From the NCBI RefSeq assembly GCF_019957155.1, contig NZ_JAIPME010000002.1, positions 1,364,001 through 1,428,000 of the forward strand: DNA of 64,000 nucleotides, in the 5' to 3' direction. Below are positions 23,443 to 31,148 of the stretch, in pieces. Source of the DNA: Anaerococcus murdochii. GTDB lineage: Bacteria > Bacillota > Clostridia > Tissierellales > Peptoniphilaceae. How positions within the stretch are numbered: the first letter of the stretch is position 1; every line of letters begins with the position of its first letter. A program made the position numbers and the translations under genes. The notes beneath the pieces were generated by a model, which ran no database searches, was not told the origin of the DNA, and saw only the letters and a list, made by a program, of their open reading frames with translations.

Positions 23443-24660
23443 TTAAATTTCTGTATTTTTTACATCTTCTGCTATTAGTTTAGCAAGTTCTTTAAGTTCT
23501 GCTACTTGTGTGTCTTTTACTCCGGAGTTGATTTTTACAACGTCGCCAATGTAGTTTAGCTTAGCAGGTTCTAGGATTTCTTGAGCGATTTCAAGGCTTC
23601 TTCCGCCCCAAGACCAGTTGTTTAAGAAGGATACAGTTCTGTTTTGGTAGCCTGTTCCAACTAGTTCTCTTAGAAAGGCATCCATCTTGTAGTAGAGGCC
23701 TGCGTTGTAGTTGATTGGTGCGAATACTGAGTGGGTAAATCTGTGGCAGTCTGCAACTGGATAAGAGAAGTCCCAGTCAGAGATGTCGTAAAGAACAATA
23801 TCTTCAATGCCTTCTTGAGCTAGGTAGTTTGCGAGGATGTCGCTTGCTTGTTCTGTATCGCCGTACATTGATGCGTAAACTATAGCTACTCCCTTTTGTT
23901 CTGGAGTAAAGCCTGCCCAGTGGCCGTATTTTTCCATGATAAAGCTAATTGATTCAGGATCTTTATATACAGGTCCGTGTAGTGGAAGGATGGCGTTAAT
24001 ATCAAGGCCTTCTACCTTTTTAAATAAGTTTTGTACCATCTTTCCTTGCTTACCAACTATATTGATATAGTAACGTCTAGCTTGTTCTAACCAGTCACCC
24101 TTGTGGATAACCTTACTTGCTTCGATATTACCCGCGATTGCGTTGAAAGCACCAAAGGCGTCAGCTGAGAAGAATAAGCCCTCTGTTGTTTCATATGTCA
24201 TAAATACTTCTGGCCAGTGAACCATTGGAGCAAAGACGAATTTAAGGTTTCTTTTACCTATATTTAATTCTTCGCCGTCTTTGATTTCTACATATCTGTC
24301 AGCAAATTTGTTATCGTAGAATTGCTCAAATAACTTATGAGTTTTGGCATTTCCGACAAATTTACAGTTTGGATATTCTTTAAGGATAAAGTCAATGTTT
24401 CTGCAGTGGTCTGGTTCCATGTGGGAAACTACGATATAGTCAAGTTCTTCTCCGTCTAGAGCTGCGGCAACATTTTCTAGATATTGTCTTGTGAAAGCAC
24501 CTTCTACAGAATCCATGAGAACATTTTTTTCGTCCTTGATGACAAAGGCATTGTAAGAAACTCCGTTTGGAACTTCGAACATATTCTCAAACCTGTTGAT
24601 TCTGCGGTCATTCACACCTACCCAATAAATATTATCGAGTACTTCTATTATATTGTGCAT
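23443..24660 (-). CDS. fprA: FprA family A-type flavodiiron protein
   Basis: The 405-aa protein has an N-terminal metallo-beta-lactamase-like domain with the diiron ligands in VSHMEPDHCRN, FAPMVHWPEVFM, FSADAFGAFN and LPLHGPVYKDP. A C-terminal flavodoxin domain begins at VAIVYASMYGDTEQAS. Flavodiiron proteins reduce O2 to water or NO to N2O in the cytoplasm, protecting anaerobes. No fused rubredoxin is present, so a separate electron donor is needed. A GGAGTTAAT RBS lies upstream of the ATG. It is divergent from the acyl-CoA dehydrogenase fusion gene. Confidence 0.96.
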   Translation of the reverse strand: MHNIIEVLDNIYWVGVNDRRINRFENMFEVPNGVSYNAFVIKDEKNVLMDSVEGAFTRQYLENVAAALDGEELDYIVVSHMEPDHCRNIDFILKEYPNCKFVGNAKTHKLFEQFYDNKFADRYVEIKDGEELNIGKRNLKFVFAPMVHWPEVFMTYETTEGLFFSADAFGAFNAIAGNIEASKVIHKGDWLEQARRYYINIVGKQGKMVQNLFKKVEGLDINAILPLHGPVYKDPESISFIMEKYGHWAGFTPEQKGVAIVYASMYGDTEQASDILANYLAQEGIEDIVLYDISDWDFSYPVADCHRFTHSVFAPINYNAGLYYKMDAFLRELVGTGYQNRTVSFLNNWSWGGRSLEIAQEILEPAKLNYIGDVVKINSGVKDTQVAELKELAKLIAEDVKNTEI

Positions 24661-24770
24661 ATTAACTCCTTTGTTAAATAATTGTTTTTCTAACTTAACT
24701 ATACCTGTTTTTCGCCGATATTAAACTTATTTATTGAAAGAGTTAATAAACTTTGATGAAAATGTTTTAT

Positions 24771-24792
24771 TAAAATGATAATGGGTATCATT
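24771..24792. promoter_or_regulatory. Fur-like inverted repeat before the acyl-CoA dehydrogenase fusion
   Basis: AATGATA-ATGGG-TATCATT at 24774-24792. Aligned by its ATGATAAT core (24775-24782), 24771-24789 matches 14 of 19 positions of the Fur consensus. It is 33 bp from the start codon and may also face the divergent fprA. Confidence 0.4.
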
Positions 24793-24824
24793 TATGTATA
24801 AGCGTAGTAAATTAAGGAGAAAAT

Positions 24825-26495
24825 ATGACATATAAATTGCCAAAAGAAATTAATGAATTTAGAAAATTTGTAAGGAGTTTTGCAGATGAAAAGGTTAAGC
24901 CACTTGCAGCCTTTATGGAAGAGGACTTCCCACTTGAAATCCTAAACGAAATAGGAGAAGCTGGGCTCTTATCCATTCCATTTGAAGAAAAATTTGGGGG
25001 CTGTGGTTTATCTTACGACAACTATGCTACCGCTGTTGAGGAAATAGCTAGGGTAAATAGTGGACTTGCAAGCCTTGTCATTGCCCATACTTCTTTGGCT
25101 ACTTGGCCTATAAATGAATTTGCAAACGAAAAACAAAAAGAAAAGTATTTGAATTTACTCCTAGATGGCAAAAACCTAGGAGGTCTTGGCCACTATGAGG
25201 AAGATGAGGATATTCAAACAACTGCCACAGAAGAGGGAGATTACTTCCTACTTAATGGTAAGAAAATCCTAGTAACCAACGCTCGTCTTGCAAATTATTA
25301 TTTGGTAACAGCCCTTACAAACCCAAGAGATAAGGAAAATGGCCTTTCACTTTTCATAATTGATAAGGATTGCCAAGGACTTTCTTTTTCAAAAACCTAT
25401 GAGAATTTAGGTTCAAGATCAGTTATAACTGGAGACTTGATTTTAAAAGACGCAAAAGTTTCAAAGGAAAATTTAATTGGCGAGATTAACAAGGCAAATA
25501 AATATATTGAGGAAATTTTTGAGGCAAGTAACCTTGCAACAGCTGCCCTTGCCCTAGGTCTGGCAGATGCTGCTTATGAAGCTAGTCAAACTTATTTACA
25601 AAGTGGTTTGAAGACCTTTAAGGCTCGTAAGGCTGCCAAGGTCAATCGTCCAATCCTCGCTTCTATGGCTACAGACCTTAAGGCAGCAAAGATGATGGTT
25701 AGGGATGCGGCCTTAAAAATGGACGCTAAGGCAGATTTTTATGGCAAAGATACTTCTATGGCTAAACTTTTTGTTTCAAAGCTTTCTGAAGATTTCTCAT
25801 CCAAGGCCCTTGATATGTGTAGTGGTACCTCATCATCTGCTACTGATCTTGATAAACTTTATAGAGATGCCAAGATTAGCCAAATCTATGATGGTTCTGG
25901 CGAACTTATGAAGGAAACAATTGCAGCCTATATTTTGGATAAAAAAGATGCTAAGAAGGTTACGAAGATAGAAGATACCACTAAAAAAGCCCCAGCTAAG
26001 GTTGAAGATAGGAAGAAAGAAGTCTTTGTTGGAGATGTTAGGGAAGCTGTTAAGAAAGTTGTGGCAGCCCTCCTTGCTGATGGCCTTAAGCTTAAGAAAG
26101 ACCCAGTTGACCTAGAAGGCCCTATTGAAGGCGCTGAGAGGGTTGTGGCTGTTGGTATGGGTCTTGGTGAAAAACAAAACCTAGACTTGGCAAAAGACCT
26201 TGCAAAGCTTACAGGCTCAGTCCTTGGGGCATCAAGACCTGCTGCCCAAGTTAGACACTATGTTTCAAATGACCACTATATTGGCGTTAGTGGTAAGAAA
26301 TTTACTGGCGAACTTTACTTTGGTATAGGTATTTCAGGTACAATCCAACACTTAAAGGGAATTGACTCTGCGAGAAAAGTTGTAGTTATAAATAACGATG
26401 AGGGTGCACAATTCTTTAAAAACTGCGATTACGGTATAGTTGGCGATTTTACCGAAGTTCTACCAGCCCTAATCGAAGAAATCAAAAACCTATAA
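24825..26495 (+). CDS. Acyl-CoA dehydrogenase fused to the FAD domain of ETF alpha
   Basis: Residues 1-375 form an acyl-CoA dehydrogenase (LPKEINEFRKFVRSFADEKV, FGGCGLSYDNYATAVEEIAR, NGKKILVTNARLANYYLV). A Lys/Glu/Ala linker (375-400) joins it to residues 405-556, which match the C-terminal FAD-binding domain of electron-transfer flavoprotein alpha: TGSVLGASRPAA, GVSGKKFTGELYFGIGISGT, IQHLKGI, and DYGIVGDFTEVLPALIEEI. The enzyme and its electron acceptor are thus one chain, suggesting direct FAD-to-FAD transfer, with no ETF beta gene nearby. The usual catalytic Glu motif YEG reads YDG (Asp356). Acyl substrate unknown. Confidence 0.9.
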   Translation: MTYKLPKEINEFRKFVRSFADEKVKPLAAFMEEDFPLEILNEIGEAGLLSIPFEEKFGGCGLSYDNYATAVEEIARVNSGLASLVIAHTSLATWPINEFANEKQKEKYLNLLLDGKNLGGLGHYEEDEDIQTTATEEGDYFLLNGKKILVTNARLANYYLVTALTNPRDKENGLSLFIIDKDCQGLSFSKTYENLGSRSVITGDLILKDAKVSKENLIGEINKANKYIEEIFEASNLATAALALGLADAAYEASQTYLQSGLKTFKARKAAKVNRPILASMATDLKAAKMMVRDAALKMDAKADFYGKDTSMAKLFVSKLSEDFSSKALDMCSGTSSSATDLDKLYRDAKISQIYDGSGELMKETIAAYILDKKDAKKVTKIEDTTKKAPAKVEDRKKEVFVGDVREAVKKVVAALLADGLKLKKDPVDLEGPIEGAERVVAVGMGLGEKQNLDLAKDLAKLTGSVLGASRPAAQVRHYVSNDHYIGVSGKKFTGELYFGIGISGTIQHLKGIDSARKVVVINNDEGAQFFKNCDYGIVGDFTEVLPALIEEIKNL

Positions 26496-26512
26496 AATTA
26501 AATTTAGAGAGC

Positions 26513-26538
26513 GGGACCCAATAGGGTCCTCTTTTTTT
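26513..26538 (+). terminator. Terminator after the acyl-CoA dehydrogenase fusion
   Basis: GGACCC (26514-26519), loop AATA, GGGTCC (26524-26529), then a T run. Confidence 0.9.
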
Positions 26539-26574
26539 GTAAAATTATGGTAAAATAAGACTAAGAGGTTGATT

Positions 26575-28365
26575 ATGAAAAGAAATATAAAGATAAAATC
26601 TGCATCTTTTCCAGTTTCTCTGGGAAATGTGGCAGAAAATGTTAAACAAATAAAAAATCTAATAAATGAAGCTGAGGAAGAAAAGGTAAATATTTTATCC
26701 CTTCCAGAACTCTGCCTTACAGGGGCGAGTCTTTATGACGGATATCTTGAAGAAGACTTATTGGTATCGGCAGAAAATGGCCTAAAAGATCTAATCGATT
26801 TTAGCAAAAATTATGACCTAGCCTTTACAATAGGACTTCCAATAAGGACTGGATTTGACCTATACAACGCCATGGCCCTTATAAAATCAGGCGAACTTAT
26901 GGATCTAGTTTGCAAGGAAAATTTAAAAGCTTATGAGAAAACTATTTTCGAATCTAAGCCAAGGGGAGAATTTAAGGCCCTTGATTATAGGTTGGATGAA
27001 GATCCTCTTGTAAATATTATTTCAGGTCTAAAGATTGGAATTTCAATTGGAGAAGATGATGATATGACAATTCCAAAATCTTTGAGACTCAAAGAGTTGG
27101 GTGCGGATATAATTCTCCATCCTGCAGCAGATGCCCGTCATATTTATTCCATTGAAGAAAGTGTTCAAAATATTGAGTTTCTATCAAAAGATTGTATCTA
27201 TGTCCATACATCAGCAGGCCTAGGCGAATCTTCTACAGATTTAGTTTACACAGGGTCAACTTATATAGCCCAAAATGGGGAAGTTTTAAGAAATAATCCT
27301 GCGATTTTCCCTATGGATTGCTATGAATTTGAATGGATTTCTAACTTTAATAATCATACAGACGAAAAATACCAAGTTCATAAATTCCCATATTTGCCAG
27401 ATGAAGAATATTCTGAATATTATCTAGAGGAAGCTTTGGATATCCAAGCCCTAGGTCTTATTCAAAGAATGAAAGCAGTTGTGACAGAAAAGGTATTTTT
27501 GGGAGTTTCTGGCGGAATTGATTCAACAGCAACCCTCCTTGCCATAAATAAGGCCTATGAAATCGCTGGTTTTGACAAGGCAAAAATCGGCGCCTACACC
27601 ATGCCAGCCTTTGGCACAAGTGACAGGACCAAGTCAAATGCCTACAAACTTTGCCAAGCTTTGGGAATCGACCTTAAGGAAATAAATATTTCAAAATCCG
27701 TCACAGCCCATTTAAAAGACATAGGCCACGACGGAAAAACTCCAGACCTAGCCTATGAAAATGCCCAAGCAAGAATGAGGACCCAGGTACTTTTTGACCT
27801 ATCAAACATGGGCGGGGGCCTTGTGGTAGGAACTGGCGACTTGTCTGAAAATATGCAAGGCTTTGCCACCTACAACGGAGATCATATGTCATCTTACAGC
27901 CTAAATGCTAGCTTGATGAAAACCGAACTAAGATACCTAATCAAATCTTATGCCCATTTTACAGAAAATGAAGACCTTAAAAATGTTTTGACAGATATCT
28001 TAGATACTCCAGTTTCTCCAGAGCTTGTAAGTAAAAAGGCGGGAGAAATCACCCAAAAAACTGAGGATATCATCGGCCCATACGAACTTTTGGACTTTTT
28101 TATCTATCAACACTTGACCTACTACAAGAGTGCAAAAGACATCTTAAGTGACGCGACCAACGCTTTTGAAGGTGCCTACGACAGGGAAACTATAAAATAC
28201 TGGTTAAAATCATATTTCAAACGCTTTGTCCAGTCTCAATTTAAAAGATCAGCCTCAGTTGACGGCCCAAATGTGACCGGCAGGAGCTTTTCGCCAAGAC
28301 TCGGCTTTAAGATTCCTTCAGATATGGCAAGCGACCTTTATCTAGGAGATCTCGATGAAAAATAA
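26575..28365 (+). CDS. nadE: NAD+ synthetase with nitrilase-like domain lacking the catalytic cysteine
   Basis: This enzyme amidates deamido-NAD+ to NAD+. The start ATG at 26575 follows AGAGG. Residues 1-270 are a nitrilase-type glutaminase domain with Glu45 (LSLPELCLTG) and a candidate Lys114. The usual nucleophile motif ICED reads IGED (Gly159, bases 27049-27051), so glutamine hydrolysis should be lost. The synthetase domain is intact: SGGIDSTATLLA, GTGDLSENMQGFATYNGD and FKRSASVDGPNVTGRSFSPR. The protein may therefore use free ammonia. The next gene starts inside its 3' end. Confidence 0.92.
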   Translation: MKRNIKIKSASFPVSLGNVAENVKQIKNLINEAEEEKVNILSLPELCLTGASLYDGYLEEDLLVSAENGLKDLIDFSKNYDLAFTIGLPIRTGFDLYNAMALIKSGELMDLVCKENLKAYEKTIFESKPRGEFKALDYRLDEDPLVNIISGLKIGISIGEDDDMTIPKSLRLKELGADIILHPAADARHIYSIEESVQNIEFLSKDCIYVHTSAGLGESSTDLVYTGSTYIAQNGEVLRNNPAIFPMDCYEFEWISNFNNHTDEKYQVHKFPYLPDEEYSEYYLEEALDIQALGLIQRMKAVVTEKVFLGVSGGIDSTATLLAINKAYEIAGFDKAKIGAYTMPAFGTSDRTKSNAYKLCQALGIDLKEINISKSVTAHLKDIGHDGKTPDLAYENAQARMRTQVLFDLSNMGGGLVVGTGDLSENMQGFATYNGDHMSSYSLNASLMKTELRYLIKSYAHFTENEDLKNVLTDILDTPVSPELVSKKAGEITQKTEDIIGPYELLDFFIYQHLTYYKSAKDILSDATNAFEGAYDRETIKYWLKSYFKRFVQSQFKRSASVDGPNVTGRSFSPRLGFKIPSDMASDLYLGDLDEK

Positions 28366-29152
28366 AAAGAAAATTGTGGCGGGCCTAGTCCTTGCCACAA
28401 TGGTTTTGTCAGGCAAATACCTCCACGACCAGGCTTTTGTGGCTGTAGAGAAAAAACTTACTATAAAAAATCCTAAGGTCAATAATGATATAAAAATCAC
28501 CCACATTTCGGACTTTCACTCCAATGTCCTTAGCAATTTGGATCAAGTTCTCGATAATATCAAGACTTTTAATCCCGATTTGATTTTCCTAACCGGTGAT
28601 ATGATCGATTATCCAACAGAAAAGAAAATTGACAGGACTATGTTCTTTCTAGAAAAGCTTTCAAAACTTGGCATAAAAACCTATTTTGTATCAGGCAATC
28701 ACGAGGAAGCTTCAAGTGAATCTGAGATTTTCTATGAGAAAATAAAGGACTTGGGAATTACAAAACTTGATAACCAAGGAGAAAATCTTAGGATAGGGGA
28801 TAATGAGGTATATATTTACGGAGTCCCTTATTGGGGAATGGACCTTGATAATTTCAAGCCTGGCTCCGGTCTAAATTTGGTATTGGCCCATTTTTCTAAA
28901 AGAATTAGGGATAATTACGATCCAAGGATGGATATAATATTTTCCGGCCACACCCACGGAGGCCAAGTCAGAGCCCCATTCATAGGTGCCCTTGTAGCTC
29001 CAGGAGAAGGCTATTTCCCAGACTTTGACAGTGGACTTTACAATTTTAATGAAAGTCAGATTTACGTATCAAACGGCCTAGGCAACACCTTTTTGCCATT
29101 AAGATTTCTAGACCAAATCTCCTACACAAACATCACAATCGAGCGTCCTTAG
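28355..29152 (+). CDS. Membrane-anchored metallophosphoesterase (YkuE-like)
   Basis: The 265-aa protein starts with a basic tip and one membrane helix (residues 6-22). The catalytic domain follows with all calcineurin-type metal motifs: THISDFHSNV, LTGDMIDYP, VSGNHEE, VLAHFS and FSGHTHGGQVRAPF. YkuE-type enzymes act on phospho-compounds at the cell surface or on UDP-sugar lipids. It overlaps nadE by 11 bases. Its stop codon (29150-29152) lies inside the tRNA-Arg gene, so the two genes share 10 bases. Confidence 0.9.
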   Translation: MKNKKKIVAGLVLATMVLSGKYLHDQAFVAVEKKLTIKNPKVNNDIKITHISDFHSNVLSNLDQVLDNIKTFNPDLIFLTGDMIDYPTEKKIDRTMFFLEKLSKLGIKTYFVSGNHEEASSESEIFYEKIKDLGITKLDNQGENLRIGDNEVYIYGVPYWGMDLDNFKPGSGLNLVLAHFSKRIRDNYDPRMDIIFSGHTHGGQVRAPFIGALVAPGEGYFPDFDSGLYNFNESQIYVSNGLGNTFLPLRFLDQISYTNITIERP

Positions 29153-29216
29153 TTTAGTGGTAAAACAAGGGTGTCCGAAGCCCAAGCCCAGGGTTCGATT
29201 CCCTGAGGACGTGCCA
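29143..29216 (+). tRNA. tRNA-Arg (anticodon CCG)
   Basis: The acceptor GCGTCCT pairs with AGGACGT (first pair G-U). The D-arm is GTTT/AAAC with AGTGGTA, the anticodon loop is GTCCGAA giving CCG, the T-arm is CAGGG-TTCGATT-CCCTG, and the 3' end is G plus an encoded CCA. The top anticodon-stem pair is A-A, a mild defect. It overlaps the 3' end of the preceding coding sequence, with T8-A9-G10 providing that gene's stop codon. The tRNA call is firm; the anticodon rests on placing U33. Confidence 0.85.
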
Positions 29217-29231
29217 GGAAAACAATTAAAC

Positions 29232-29260
29232 TTGATTATTTAGCCAAATGGATATATAAT
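29232..29260 (+). promoter_or_regulatory. Promoter of the candidate antitoxin RNA
   Basis: TTGATT (29232-29237), 17 bp, TATAAT (29255-29260), just behind tRNA-Arg. No coding sequence with a RBS lies between it and the terminator at 29359, fitting a non-coding transcript. Confidence 0.65.
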
Positions 29261-29333
29261 CATATTAAGAGAAGCCACCTCTTATCTAAGTAAAAAAGCC
29301 ACAAAGCTTTCAAACTTTGTGATATTAGTGAAT

Positions 29334-29357
29334 AACAAAAATCCCATAAGGGTAACA
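29334..29357. repeat. Direct repeat copy 1 of the type I toxin-antitoxin locus
   Basis: It starts AACAAAAATCCC and ends GGGTAACA. It matches copy 2 at 20 of 25 aligned positions and lies in the antisense RNA. Confidence 0.75.
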
Positions 29358-29358
29358 A

Positions 29359-29388
29359 AAAAGCAGGAGGGTCAGTCCTGCTTTTTGC
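29359..29388. terminator. Shared bidirectional terminator of toxin and antitoxin RNAs
   Basis: AAAAGCAGGA (29359-29368), loop GGGTCAG, TCCTGCTTTT (29376-29385). A and T runs flank it on both strands, so it can end both converging transcripts. The toxin stop codon lies in its loop. Confidence 0.85.
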
Positions 29389-29488
29389 TATTATCTTTGT
29401 TTCTGTTTTCTTTCCATAGTTGGAAAAGAATATCAGCCAACAAAGGCAATATTAGTGATGACAAAATTGTCAACAAAAATCCCCTCAT
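29372..29488 (-). CDS. Candidate type I toxin, 38-aa membrane peptide (Fst/Ldr-like)
   Basis: The peptide opens MRGFLLTILSSLILPLLADI, then LFQLWKENRNKDNSKKQD: one membrane helix containing a proline, a Trp at the boundary, and a charged polar tail. This resembles Fst/Ldr toxins (a P-L-x-x-G core, then F-x-x-W and a basic tail). A very strong RBS (AGGAGGTG) lies upstream of the ATG. Direct repeat copy 2 covers the start codon, and the gene ends in the bidirectional terminator. Such peptides damage the membrane when the antisense RNA disappears. Family membership is inferred from layout and residue pattern. Confidence 0.72.
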   Translation of the reverse strand: MRGFLLTILSSLILPLLADILFQLWKENRNKDNSKKQD

Positions 29489-29496
29489 GGGCAACA
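29472..29496. repeat. Direct repeat copy 2, over the toxin start codon
   Basis: It starts AACAAAAATCCC and ends GGGCAACA on the plus strand. In the toxin mRNA it spans the gap between the RBS and ATG plus the first codons. It would base-pair with copy 1 in the antisense RNA and block translation. Confidence 0.75.
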
Positions 29497-29607
29497 CCTC
29501 CTTTCTTACAGGGGGCGAATATATTAAACCTTATTTTAAAATAATAAATTTTTGATAGTTGGTAGATTGCTTAATAAAATTTTAAGCAAATAAAATTGGA
29601 GTGTGTT

Positions 29608-29835
29608 ACGACTATTATTTCAATTTACTTAAATAAAGGTGAATATAAATTATTTAGAAATTATTCTAATCAAACTAGAAAAAACTTATCAGATCTTTTC
29701 AAAATAGCCTTAATTAATCAGATTAAGGATGAATTTGACAATGAACTAGGAATCAAGGCTTTAGAAAGTTTTAATAATAATTCAATTACTTATGAGATTG
29801 ATGACTTAATTTTCGAGTTAGAAAACTATATGTAG
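29608..29835 (+). CDS. RelB/DUF6290-like antitoxin, apparent ACG start
   Basis: The frame reads TTIISIYLNKGEYKLFRNYS, NQTRKNLSDLFKIALINQIK and DEFDNELGIKAL. This is the ribbon-helix-helix layout of small RelB-type antitoxins, which usually open with M-T-x-I-S-I-R-L. Here GGAG (29598-29601) is followed at the right distance by ACG (29608), not ATG. A TTG at 29596 opens the same frame but overlaps the RBS. No RelE toxin gene follows. It is therefore either inefficiently translated or a recent pseudogene of an orphan antitoxin. Confidence 0.55.
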   Translation, partial: TTIISIYLNKGEYKLFRNYSNQTRKNLSDLFKIALINQIKDEFDNELGIKALESFNNNSITYEIDDLIFELENYM

Positions 29836-29886
29836 TCTTATTTTGATAGATTTAAATATAGAAAAAATATATAATATTTAAATAAA

Positions 29887-29930
29887 AAAGAGCTAGAAGG
29901 TAATCATCCTTTTAACTCTGTTTTAACTTT
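29887..29930 (+). terminator. Terminator-like hairpin after the RelB-like gene
   Basis: AGAGCTAGAAGG pairs imperfectly with CCTTTTAACTCT across TAATCAT, with A-rich and T-rich flanks. Confidence 0.6.
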
Positions 29931-29986
29931 AAAATATTAGTATTAAAATCTAATTATAAAATTAAGTATAATTGAAATTATATCTC

Positions 29987-30703
29987 TTACCTTGCCGGCC
30001 TAAATCCTGCTTCCTTAGCCTCTTTTTCTGTTTCAAAATAGACTGCGTTTTTTTCTTTGACTGTGTCATAAGAATCCCATTCTGGGAGGTGGTAGACTTT
30101 GGAGTTTTTGTTTCCTTTTATGAGGTAGGAACCATCTATTTTTTCATTTTCCTTGGCAGACTTAGTACCGTCTGACCAGATGCCAAGTTTATTATCTTGG
30201 GCGGATCTTTCTAATTCTTTTAAATATTCCTGGTATTTTATATCTGGTTTATAGTAATTTGCGTAGGCGTAGCCTTCCTTGACCAAAATCCCGTTTAGGG
30301 TCTTTTTTTCAATATCGGATAGGCTAGGATTACCGACTGGCTCTTCTAGCCAGATGTACCTTAAAAGCCTATCGTATTTGTCCCTATCGGAAATATCTTT
30401 TTCCAGGTAAATTTCCTTATTTTTCAAAATACTATTTGTAAAATCTTTGGCCTCATCTGCCATAAATTCGGCAGGCTTTCCGTCCTTTGCGACTTCTGGC
30501 GTATTTACGCCGACAAACCTCACTTTTTCGTCTTTTCCATCAATATCAACCCAGATCGTATCCCCATCAACTGCATATTTGACTTTGGCTTTTTGATAAA
30601 TTTGCCAATCTTTACTTGCAAATTGATTTTTATTTTCCTTTGGTATTTCTTGGCAAGATGTTATAGTTAGGGCGAGAAAAATAGCAAGGATTAGCCTATG
30701 CAT
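29987..30703 (-). CDS. Staphylococcal-nuclease-like lipoprotein
   Basis: The 238-aa protein starts at the ATG at 30703, inside the end of the Fur-family gene. It has a lipoprotein signal (LILAIFLALTITSC, Cys17), so it is anchored outside the membrane. The SNase domain shows VDGDTIWVDIDGKDEKVRFV, GVNTPEV and DKYDRLLRYIWLE, keeping the key Asp and Arg residues. A C-terminal IKGNKNSKVYHLPEWDSYD segment matches the small Ada-like module often attached to such nucleases, here without its metal cysteine. It degrades extracellular nucleic acid. It is coupled to the zinc regulator gene. Confidence 0.9.
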   Translation of the reverse strand: MHRLILAIFLALTITSCQEIPKENKNQFASKDWQIYQKAKVKYAVDGDTIWVDIDGKDEKVRFVGVNTPEVAKDGKPAEFMADEAKDFTNSILKNKEIYLEKDISDRDKYDRLLRYIWLEEPVGNPSLSDIEKKTLNGILVKEGYAYANYYKPDIKYQEYLKELERSAQDNKLGIWSDGTKSAKENEKIDGSYLIKGNKNSKVYHLPEWDSYDTVKEKNAVYFETEKEAKEAGFRPAR

Positions 30704-31118
30704 TTTCCATTTCCCTTTGGCAGGCAGGGCATATACCGTAAAATTCAAAGTTGTGGCCGTTTATAATAAAGCCAGTTTCAGCTACAACTTCCCTTTCAAG
30801 GTCGTGGACTGGGCAAGATTTGATGATATATTTTTTGTGGCAACGTGAGCAGGTTATAAAGTGCTTGTGGTCGTCCTTATTTATTTGATAGTAAGAAATC
30901 CCATCCAGGTCAGAAGTTTTGAGCAAAAGGTCGTTTTCCTCAAGGATATTGAGGTTGCGGTAGACAGTTGAAAGGTCTATTGCCATTTCTTTTTTTAAGT
31001 CGTCATAGATTGCTTGACCGCTAACTGGCTCGTTTTTCTTGTCAATGTAGTCTAGGATTAGCTTGCGCTGCTTGGTTATTCTTAGGTTTTTGTTTTTGAG
31101 TAGGTCGTTTAATTGCAT
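30696..31118 (-). CDS. Fur-family metalloregulator, probably Zur
   Basis: The 140-aa protein has a winged helix (KNLRITKQRKLILDYIDKKN, STVYRNLNILEENDLL) and a dimerisation domain with two CxxC structural-zinc motifs (CSRCHK and CPAC) and a HKHF metal site. It is transcribed away from znuABC across a region with a perfect 7-1-7 palindrome, so zinc sensing is the most likely role. PerR or Fur cannot be excluded on sequence. The RBS is AAGGAGACT. Its 3' end overlaps the nuclease lipoprotein gene by 8 bases. Confidence 0.88.
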   Translation of the reverse strand: MQLNDLLKNKNLRITKQRKLILDYIDKKNEPVSGQAIYDDLKKEMAIDLSTVYRNLNILEENDLLLKTSDLDGISYYQINKDDHKHFITCSRCHKKYIIKSCPVHDLEREVVAETGFIINGHNFEFYGICPACQREMENA

Positions 31119-31148
31119 ATTAGTCTCCTTAAAAACATTATACTTGAT

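Larger units (their letters stand above)
29267..29388 (+). ncRNA. Candidate antisense antitoxin RNA (RNA II-like) of an Fst/par locus
   Basis: From the promoter at 29232, a transcript of about 120 nt would fold a CACAAAG/CTTTGTG hairpin, carry the first direct repeat (29334-29357), and end at the shared terminator. It converges on the toxin gene of the minus strand. Its repeat is complementary to the toxin mRNA start region. This is the arrangement of RNA II in the par locus of plasmid pAD1. Transcription start and end are inferred. Confidence 0.6.

Noticed and set aside
29319..29555. 78-aa plus-strand frame
   Set aside because: It is antisense to the candidate toxin gene and crosses the bidirectional terminator; no RBS.
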